Part shown: positions 58,173 through 64,000 of the stretch, piece after piece
How positions within the stretch are numbered: the first letter of the stretch is position 1
How the letters are laid out: the number at the start of each line of letters is the position of its first letter
Source: Holophagaceae bacterium
GTDB taxonomy: Bacteria; Acidobacteriota; Holophagae; Holophagales; Holophagaceae
Reading direction: 5' to 3'
Assembly: GCA_021286765.1 (NCBI GenBank)
Contig: JAJTBS010000001.1
Location: 310,001 to 374,000, forward strand
DNA length: 64,000 nucleotides
Notes under the pieces: model-generated
Database searches by the model: none
Seen by the model: only the letters and a program-made list of their open reading frames with translations
Told to the model about the DNA's origin: nothing
Program-made: the position numbers and the translations under genes

Positions 58173-59569
58173 GCGATCACCTCCTTCCGGCCCAGGACCC
58201 GGGTCATGATCTCGCTCTGCTGGGGCAGGACGCCGCCCATGCGGCGCACCGACTCGAGCTCAGGGAACTGGCGGACGCCGGCCTTGCTGAGGGCGAGGCG
58301 GACTTCATCCTCCAGCTGCCCGGCGCTGGCCTCCACCACCACGATGCGCTCGGCGCCCTGGATCGCGGCCTTGAGCTCCTCCACGGGGAAGGGCCAGAGG
58401 GTGATGGGGCGGAACAGACCGGCCTTGACGCCCTGGTTGCGCAGGTCCTGCACGGCGCCCTTGGCGGTGCGGGCCGGCGTGTTGCAGGCGATGAGGACCA
58501 CCTCGGCGTCGTCGCAGAGGAAGGACTCGGCGCGGGCCTCCACCTTCATGGCCTCGTACTTGGCGTTGAGGTGGTGGTTGTGGGCTTCGAGGTCGCTCTC
58601 GGTGAGGAAGATCGAGGAGATGAGGTTCTTGCGGTGCATGGCATCGCCGTAGACCGCCCACTTGGGGATGCCGGGCTTGATCATGGTTTCCGGCAGCTGC
58701 ACCTTGCCGGTCATCTGGCCCAGGTAGCCGTCGCCCAGCAGGATCACGGGGTTGCGGTACTTGAAGCTCAGTTCGAAGGCCAGGATGGTGAGGTCGAGCA
58801 TCTCCTGGGGCGTGGAGGGCGCCAGGGTGATGGCGTGCGTGTTGCCGTGGCCGAGGCCGTGGCAGGCCAGCTTGATGTCGGACTGCTCGGGCGCGATGTT
58901 GCCCAGGCCCGGTCCGCCGCGCATGACATCCACGAAGACGCCCGGCAGCTCCGCGCCGATCATGTACGAGACGCCTTCCAGCATCAGGCTGAAGCCGGGC
59001 GAGGAGGTGAAGGTCATGGTGGGCAGGCCCGCGCCGGCGGTGCCGTACATCATGTTGACGGCGGCGACTTCGCTGACGGCCTGGATGAAGGTGCCGTCGA
59101 GCTTGGGCAGGAACTTCGCCATGAGCTCGGCGCCTTCGGTGGAGGGCGTGATGGGGTAGCCGTAGACGTGGCGGCAACCGGCCAGGATGGCGCCCACGGC
59201 CGAGGCATAGGTGCCCTTGATGACCAGGGGCTCCGTGCGGGGCAGGGGCAGGAATTCGTTGGGGATGTCCGTGGGCTCGGGCGCGTCGCAGGGCTTGACG
59301 CCGAAGAGCTTGGCCGGATCCTCCAGCTCGAAGTCCTGGATCTCGCCCTCATGGGCGGGGCGCAGGCCGTAGGGCTCGGGGCAGGCGTCCATGCACATGC
59401 CGCAGGCATTGCAGTTCGTCAGGTCCAGTTCCACCGGCACCAGGCCAGTCATGGGATTGATCTGGTCGCTGAGCGTGATGCAGTCCTTGGCGCAGGCATC
59501 CAGGCAACGGCCGCAGCCCTTGCAATAGTCCGGCAGAAGGAAGGGTTTCGGTCGTTCTTTGAGGGCCAT
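58169..59569 (-). CDS. 2-oxoacid:ferredoxin oxidoreductase, ferredoxin-alpha fusion
   Basis: 466 aa. The N terminus (15-66) is a 2x[4Fe-4S] ferredoxin (delta) with C16-C19-C22-C26 and C53-C56-C59-C63. From about residue 105 follows the alpha subunit with VYGYPITPSTEGAELMAKF, EVAAVNMMYGTAGAGLPTMT and VDVMRGGPGLGN. The next gene carries beta and gamma, so two polypeptides hold all four functions. Sequence patterns are of the Kor/Vor type rather than pyruvate synthase. GGAGG precedes the ATG. Confidence 0.92.
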   Translation of the reverse strand: MALKERPKPFLLPDYCKGCGRCLDACAKDCITLSDQINPMTGLVPVELDLTNCNACGMCMDACPEPYGLRPAHEGEIQDFELEDPAKLFGVKPCDAPEPTDIPNEFLPLPRTEPLVIKGTYASAVGAILAGCRHVYGYPITPSTEGAELMAKFLPKLDGTFIQAVSEVAAVNMMYGTAGAGLPTMTFTSSPGFSLMLEGVSYMIGAELPGVFVDVMRGGPGLGNIAPEQSDIKLACHGLGHGNTHAITLAPSTPQEMLDLTILAFELSFKYRNPVILLGDGYLGQMTGKVQLPETMIKPGIPKWAVYGDAMHRKNLISSIFLTESDLEAHNHHLNAKYEAMKVEARAESFLCDDAEVVLIACNTPARTAKGAVQDLRNQGVKAGLFRPITLWPFPVEELKAAIQGAERIVVVEASAGQLEDEVRLALSKAGVRQFPELESVRRMGGVLPQQSEIMTRVLGRKEVIA

Positions 59570-59654
59570 GGGGCCTCCATGCAGGGACGCAGGTCCTACC
59601 TGGAGGAAGTTTCGACCTGGCTCCGTGTGCCTGTGGTCACAAGCATGGAATGAC

Positions 59655-59708
59655 GCAGACCACCGCCGACCATTGGGGCGGGATGGGACTTCCGCCCCTG
59701 CGGTCTGT
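59655..59708 (-). terminator. Nested hairpin downstream of nadK
   Basis: Outer arms GCAGACC/GGTCTGT (59655-59661, 59702-59708) and inner arms GGGGCGG/CCGCCCC (59675-59681, 59692-59698) form a nested structure in the 165-nt gap after the nadK stop. No T-run follows, so a terminator role is only suggested. Confidence 0.35.
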
Positions 59709-59734
59709 GCCGGTTTGCCGGTCGGACCCAGGAG

Positions 59735-60613
59735 CTAGCGATCCCCCCAGTGCAGCTTCTGCTGGAGCAGGGCGAAGAAGTGCAGGCCCGGCCGCTGCAG
59801 GAGGGTGATTCGGGTCTTCGCCTGGCGCAGCCTGACCTCATCGCCCGGCAGCACGCGGTGGCCGACTTGGCCATCCAGCGTGAGGTGGGCGTCCTCGGCG
59901 TCCTGTAGGGTGATGGTGATGGGCAGTGAGGCCGGCACCACCGAGGGCCGCAGCGTGAGGGTGTGCGGACAGATGGGGGCGATCACGAAGGCCTCCAGGC
60001 TCGGATGCAGGATGGGCCCGCCCGCCGACAGGGAATAGGCCGTGGAGCCCGTGGGCGTGGCGATGATGAGGCCGTCCGCCTTCAGGGGGCCTGCATCCTG
60101 GTTGCCGATGCGAAGGCGCATGTCCATGATGCGGGCCAGGGCTCCCTTGGCCAGGACCGCATCGTTCAGCACGCTTTGCCGGGCCAGGAGGACGCCCTGG
60201 CGCCAGAGCTCGGTCTCCAGCATGGGCCGCACGTCAGTGAGGAGAACTCCGGCCAGGAAGGCCTCCACGGCCTCCCGGGCGCCAGACACCGGATGGGCGG
60301 TGAGGAAGCCCAGGGAGCCCAGGTTGATGCCGAGGATGGGCGTGCCCCGCAGGCCCACCCGCCGGGCCGCGTAGAGCAGGGTGCCGTCGCCGCCCAGCAC
60401 CAGACAGAGGTCCGCCGGCGCGTCGCCAGCGCCCAGGTCCAGGTCCACCTGCAGCCGGGCCTGATCCAGTCCAGCCTGGGCCCAGGCCTCCTCCAACCCC
60501 GGCTCGCCGAGGACCTCCCAGCCGCGGTCCAGGAAGACCGGCAGGGCCTCCCGGAGGGTGGAAGCCAGGTGCGGGGATTTGACCTTGGCCACGAGGACGA
60601 GTCGCTGGGGCAT
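59735..60613 (-). CDS. nadK: NAD kinase
   Basis: 292 aa. It phosphorylates NAD to NADP. The ATP-binding LVLGGDGTLLYAARR, the ILGINLGSLGFLT segment, LNDAVLAKG, the NAD-binding ATPTGSTAYSLSAGGPILHP and the C-terminal beta-sandwich are all intact. The ATG at 60613 is 28 nt from the divergent PBP1A gene. Confidence 0.97.
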   Translation of the reverse strand: MPQRLVLVAKVKSPHLASTLREALPVFLDRGWEVLGEPGLEEAWAQAGLDQARLQVDLDLGAGDAPADLCLVLGGDGTLLYAARRVGLRGTPILGINLGSLGFLTAHPVSGAREAVEAFLAGVLLTDVRPMLETELWRQGVLLARQSVLNDAVLAKGALARIMDMRLRIGNQDAGPLKADGLIIATPTGSTAYSLSAGGPILHPSLEAFVIAPICPHTLTLRPSVVPASLPITITLQDAEDAHLTLDGQVGHRVLPGDEVRLRQAKTRITLLQRPGLHFFALLQQKLHWGDR

Positions 60614-60641
60614 GGCATCACTCTACCGCTATCCTTGAACC

Positions 60642-63122
60642 ATGGCTTCCAACCCGGCTTCCCCCTTATCGCCCGCCCGACGGTGGGTCCGGCGTTTCCT
60701 CCTGGCCTTGGCAGTCATCGTCGCGCTGGGAGGCGTGACCCTCGGGGTGTCCTGGTCCGTGCTCTCCCGGGATGCGGACAGCTTCCTCACGCTGTTCGCC
60801 CTGCGCGTGCCGAAGACCATCACCAAGGTGCTGGATCAGAGCGGCAACGTGATCGGCATCTTCGCCGAGGAGCACCGCGTGGTGATCCCCTACGGCGACA
60901 TCCCCAAGGCCTTCATCAACGCCCTGGTGGCCACGGAGGACACGGATTTCTGGAACCACGGAGGTGTCTCGACCCGCGGCCTCCTCCGGTCCGGCGCGAA
61001 CTTCGTCACCAGCTTCGGCCGCCGGCGTGAAGGCGCCTCCACGCTCACCATGCAGCTCATCCGCACCGTCACGGCCAAGCGCCAGAAGCGGCTGGACCGC
61101 AAGCTGAAGGAGATCATCCTCGCCCGCAAGCTGGAGAAGGCCTACTCCAAAAAGCAGATCATGGAGATGTACGCCAACGAGGTCTATTTCGGCGGCGGGC
61201 GCTACGGCATCGAGGCCGCCGCCGAGTTTTACTTCGGCAAGAGCGCCCCCCAGCTGCTGCCCGAGGAGTGCGCGCTGCTGGCGGGCCTGGTCCAGAACCC
61301 GAACTGGTACAACCCGTACAATCCGGATCCCAAGGCCCGTGCCGCGGCAAAATCCCGCCGCAACCACGTGTTCATCCGCATGGTCAAGGAGGGCTACCTG
61401 AAGGCAGCGGAGGCCAGCCTGCTCATCGAGAAGCCCATCCGGCTGGCCCGGGAGAACGCCCATGAGGAAGCGGTGGCGCCCTATGTGGTGGAGGAGGTGC
61501 GCAAGTACCTCTACGAGAAGTACGGCCGGGAGCAGGTGCTGAACGGTGGCCTGGAGGTCACCACCACCGTGGACAGCTATTGGCAGGAGGCCGCCAACGA
61601 AGCGGTGCGGAATGGCCTCAAGGCCGTGGACCGGCGCCGGGGCTTCAGGAAGGATGCCGTGCAGTTCGTGACCGATCCCGAGACGACACAGCTGAGCGGA
61701 TGGCGGCGCTACTTCGAGATCGGAGACAGCGTGCGGGGCGTGATCCTCGGCTGGAAGGGAGGCAAGGCCCTGGTGCGCATCGGCAAGGCGCAACTGGAGG
61801 TCCCCGAGGCCGCCTTCGCCTGGGCAGGCAAAGACATCCAGAAGCTGCTGCCCCGGGGCGCGGCGCCCCTTTTCACCGTGAAGGCCTCCGATGAGGGCAC
61901 CCCCAAATCCTTGGAACTCGACCAGGATCCTTCTGTGGAAGGCGCGCTGATGGCCGTGGATCCAAAGTCCGGCGAGATCCGGGCCATGGTCGGCGGCTAC
62001 GACTTCAACCGCTCCAAGTTCAACCGCGCCACCCAGGCCCTGCGGCAGGTGGGCTCGACCATGAAGGCCTACGTCTACGGAGCCGCCTTCGCCGCCGGAA
62101 AGACTCCCGCCTCCATGGTCAACGATGTGCCGACCCGCTTCCTGGATACCGTGGACTACGCCATGATCACGCACCCGGATGGCAGCTCCGACTTCAAGCC
62201 CCTCAGGCCCGGCGTGAAACCCTACGAACCCAAGAACTACGAGCGGGATTTCTGGGGACCCATCCCCATCTGGGAGGCCCTGCGCGATTCCCGCAACGTG
62301 CCGGCGGTGCGCACCCTTGAAGAGACGGGCGTCATGAACGTCATCGATTTCGCCCGCAAGTGCGGCGTCACGGGCAACATCCCGCCCTATCCCAGCATGG
62401 CCCTGGGCTCCGGCGACTTCACCCTCCGGGAGATGGTCCGGGGCTACGCCACCATCGCCAACGGCGGCCTCCAGGCACCGCCGCCCTTCTTCATCAAGAA
62501 GGTGACGGACCGCAATGGCAAGGTGCTGGAGAGCCACGGCGGCGCCGCCACGGAGCAGGTCCTGGACCCCATGAGCACCTACCAACTCATCCAGTGCCTG
62601 CAGGGCGTCGCCACCAGCGGAACGGGCGCCAAGAGCAACGAGCTGGAATGGCCCGTGGCCGGCAAGACCGGCACCACGGATGACCACACCGACGGTTGGT
62701 TCATCGGCTTCTCCACCAAGGTGGTCTGCGGCGTTTGGGTGGGGCTGGACGAGAAGAAGACCATCTTCCGCGGCGCCGACGGCGCCAAGGTGGCGCTGCC
62801 CATCTGGATCGACTTCATGAAGGCGGCCCTGCCCACCACCGAGCGGGAGGAGTTCAAGGCACCGGAGGGCATGGAGTGGGCGGACATCGACCGCTACACC
62901 GGCCTGCTGGCCACCTCCGCCACGGCGGACCGCGTGCTGCACCTGGCCTTCAAGCCCGGCACCGTGCCCAAGTCCGGCAGCGATGCTGAGACCATTCGGC
63001 AGGTGAAAGAGGCGCGCGACAAGGCGAATGCCCAGCCCATGGAGAATCGCGTCTGGGGCCGACCCAAACCCGTGGAGGAGGCCAAGCCCCTGGACCTGAG
63101 CGCCAGCGACCCGAACGCCTGA
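60642..63122 (+). CDS. Class A penicillin-binding protein (PBP1A)
   Basis: 826 aa bifunctional peptidoglycan synthase with an N-terminal TM (18-40). The GT51 glycosyltransferase domain (about 60-240) has E99 in ATEDTDFWNHGG and TLTMQLIRTV. After a linker/OB-like region the transpeptidase domain carries S472-x-x-K475 (STMK), S550-x-N (SRN) and K675-T-G-T. A Pro/Lys-rich tail follows. No Shine-Dalgarno is visible and TATCCT ends 6 nt before the ATG, so a leaderless message is possible. The stop abuts the convergent hemerythrin stop. Confidence 0.95.
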   Translation: MASNPASPLSPARRWVRRFLLALAVIVALGGVTLGVSWSVLSRDADSFLTLFALRVPKTITKVLDQSGNVIGIFAEEHRVVIPYGDIPKAFINALVATEDTDFWNHGGVSTRGLLRSGANFVTSFGRRREGASTLTMQLIRTVTAKRQKRLDRKLKEIILARKLEKAYSKKQIMEMYANEVYFGGGRYGIEAAAEFYFGKSAPQLLPEECALLAGLVQNPNWYNPYNPDPKARAAAKSRRNHVFIRMVKEGYLKAAEASLLIEKPIRLARENAHEEAVAPYVVEEVRKYLYEKYGREQVLNGGLEVTTTVDSYWQEAANEAVRNGLKAVDRRRGFRKDAVQFVTDPETTQLSGWRRYFEIGDSVRGVILGWKGGKALVRIGKAQLEVPEAAFAWAGKDIQKLLPRGAAPLFTVKASDEGTPKSLELDQDPSVEGALMAVDPKSGEIRAMVGGYDFNRSKFNRATQALRQVGSTMKAYVYGAAFAAGKTPASMVNDVPTRFLDTVDYAMITHPDGSSDFKPLRPGVKPYEPKNYERDFWGPIPIWEALRDSRNVPAVRTLEETGVMNVIDFARKCGVTGNIPPYPSMALGSGDFTLREMVRGYATIANGGLQAPPPFFIKKVTDRNGKVLESHGGAATEQVLDPMSTYQLIQCLQGVATSGTGAKSNELEWPVAGKTGTTDDHTDGWFIGFSTKVVCGVWVGLDEKKTIFRGADGAKVALPIWIDFMKAALPTTEREEFKAPEGMEWADIDRYTGLLATSATADRVLHLAFKPGTVPKSGSDAETIRQVKEARDKANAQPMENRVWGRPKPVEEAKPLDLSASDPNA

Positions 63123-63674
63123 TCAGCGGGGCCGCTCCCGCTTGGCGAAGGTGGCGTCTTCCTCCAGCGTGTGCCTGCGGAACCAGTTGAACAGGAAGGA
63201 TGAGAGGTCCAGGGATACCCCCTGATCGCCGTCGGCGAGGCGCTCACGCAGCAGGGACACGTCGCTCCTGAAGCGGTCATGTTCCCCCTTGTGATGCGCC
63301 AGGTCCGGGAACTTGATGTGCTCCAGGTAGGACTCCTCGTACCGGAAGTGGTCGTTCATCCTCTGGAGCAGCGCATCCAGGGTGGGGAGATGGGATTCGG
63401 GGGCCGAGCCCCGGCCAAGCTCCTTCTGGAGGCCCAGGATGGCCTCGCGGATCTCATGGTGCTGGTCATCGAGCTTGGTGACGCCCGTCGTGAAGCCCGG
63501 ACCCCCTTTGTGTGGCGCCTGCGGGTGGCCCCCTGCGGCCGCGTCTTTCGCTTTGGGGGTAGCGCCCGGCGTGTCTTTCCGCCTCAGGATGAGGCGCAGC
63601 CAGAAGGAACGGAAATCCATGTAGAGGATCCTGAAACGGCCATTCTTCCTACGGTCGAGCGCAGGGTCGTACAT
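63123..63674 (-). CDS. Hemerythrin-domain protein with N-terminal extension
   Basis: 183 aa; GAGG 5 nt before the ATG supports the long start. A basic N-terminal extension (1-60, with FRSFWLRLILRRK) precedes a hemerythrin domain with LDDQHHEIREA, HFRYEESYLEHIKFPD, HHKGEHDRF and the final H-x4-D in RRHTLEEDATF, so the di-iron ligands appear complete. It is more diverged than the tandem pair at 10081-10990. The extension could bind membrane or a partner. Confidence 0.88.
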   Translation of the reverse strand: MYDPALDRRKNGRFRILYMDFRSFWLRLILRRKDTPGATPKAKDAAAGGHPQAPHKGGPGFTTGVTKLDDQHHEIREAILGLQKELGRGSAPESHLPTLDALLQRMNDHFRYEESYLEHIKFPDLAHHKGEHDRFRSDVSLLRERLADGDQGVSLDLSSFLFNWFRRHTLEEDATFAKRERPR

Positions 63675-63732
63675 GGGGGCCTCGGGGTGGTGGTGCCAGT
63701 CTACCGCCTCAGCAAAGGGACCGGTCGACTGT

Positions 63733-63808
63733 CAGGCTCCTGGATGCGCGCCGGGACCCATTCCTCGGCTGGCGCCAGACTCCATCCCTATTCCCGTCCA
63801 GGAGCCTG
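63733..63808. repeat. 12-bp inverted repeat
   Basis: Perfect arms CAGGCTCCTGGA (63733-63744) and TCCAGGAGCCTG (63797-63808) are separated by 52 nt. Within the loop lies the 10-bp palindrome CTGGCGCCAG. The element fills the gap upstream of the hemerythrin gene; function unknown. Confidence 0.45.
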
Positions 63809-63812
63809 GTCG

Positions 63813-63831
63813 GCGCGTGGGAGCCACGCGC
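63813..63831 (-). terminator. 8-bp GC hairpin downstream of the edge gene
   Basis: GCGCGTGG and CCACGCGC pair perfectly across a 3-nt GAG loop, 47 nt past the stop of the partial gene on the minus strand. It has no T-tract, so it may be a weak or factor-aided terminator. Confidence 0.35.
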
Positions 63832-63878
63832 AACGTGGCGTCACCTGGGGGGCACAGCAGGGAACCCCCGGGAGAAAA

Positions 63879-64000
63879 TCACCCCTTCTTCTTCCAGGGC
63901 TTGGCGGGGCCTTCGCCAAACTTGGGAGCGGGCTTGCCTGCGGACTTGACGCCAGGCTTCCAGGGGCGCGGGGTGTCCTTCGCGTCGGGTTTGGCGGAGC
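63879..64000 (-). CDS. C-terminal tail of an unidentified basic protein (cut by window edge)
   Basis: Only the last 39 codons and the TGA are visible. The encoded tail is Lys/Pro/Gly-rich with repeated PWK motifs (PRPWKPGVK, APKFGEGPAKPWKKKG), the type of disordered RNA-binding extension seen at the ends of RluB-type pseudouridine synthases or DEAD-box helicases. The body of the gene is outside the window, so the product cannot be named. Confidence 0.6.
   Translation of the reverse strand, partial: SAKPDAKDTPRPWKPGVKSAGKPAPKFGEGPAKPWKKKG

Noticed and set aside
60666-62942. Minus-strand open frame of 758 codons opposite PBP1A
   Set aside because: Shadow frame; the plus strand carries intact GT51 and transpeptidase motifs.
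1-64000. CRISPR arrays, insertion sequences, prophage or integrative elements
   Set aside because: No regularly spaced repeats, transposase, integrase or terminal duplications were seen. Gene content and base composition are uniform apart from short intergenic AT-rich stretches.

Overview
This 64-kb, roughly two-thirds GC window is a densely packed bacterial chromosome segment with no rRNA, transposase, integrase, phage gene or CRISPR array. Two-subunit glycyl-tRNA synthetase, tol-pal lipoproteins, Tat-exported redox proteins, several hemerythrins, fused ferredoxin-dependent 2-oxoacid oxidoreductase subunits and a multiheme-cytochrome/ferredoxin/NrfD module together suggest a Gram-negative, metal- or quinone-respiring anaerobe or facultative organism. 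My best guess is Acidobacteriota, class Holophagae (Geothrix-like). That is an inference from gene content, not a database match.

Layout. 1-5200 (minus strand): chemotaxis operon reading MCP, cheW, STAS protein, soluble MCP-like protein, cheY, cheA (cut by the window edge). 5201-5533: divergent regulatory region with a perfect CRP/FNR-family palindrome. 5534-11395 (plus): giant hybrid sensor kinase, two bacteriohemerythrins and a CheY-like regulator, probably an oxygen or redox sensing locus. 11399-16882: YCII protein, carbamate kinase, RDD membrane protein, acetyltransferase, glyQS. 16920-23116: gluzincin/TPR protein, guaA with a coupled unknown gene, HD-GYP response regulator, aldo/keto reductase. 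23227-27785 (minus): DUF2339 membrane protein, tetraheme cytochrome, Tat-exported 4x[4Fe-4S] protein and NrfD/PsrC quinol subunit, translationally coupled. 28049-34820 (minus): tightly overlapping cluster of aminotransferase, DUF4178 zinc-ribbon protein, tiny membrane protein, DUF350, membrane-embedded spermidine-synthase-like protein and a Tat lipoprotein FAD amine oxidase. This is the best candidate for an uncharacterised system.

34897-47843: elbB, unknown gene, DUF2520 protein, DMT exporter, miaE, TetR regulator, M61 peptidase, glycosyltransferase, rnhB, Nudix hydrolase, tolB-pal-cpoB without tolQRA, GHMP sugar kinase, mutY. 47898-52485: tRNA-Leu(GAG), secG, DAHP synthase, lipoprotein and zinc-ribbon pair, tpiA, and an 18-bp inverted repeat shared symmetrically between divergent tpiA and a DUF3224-like gene. 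52489-64000: pgk, methyltransferase, rbfA-truB, small secreted protein, 2-oxoacid:ferredoxin oxidoreductase, nadK, PBP1A, a third hemerythrin and the tail of a further gene.

Genes are very compact: many same-strand neighbours overlap by 4 nt (ATGA, GTGA or TTGA) and several convergent pairs have 0-3 nt between stop codons. GTG and TTG starts are common. Intrinsic terminators are few but clear after tRNA-Leu and after pal.
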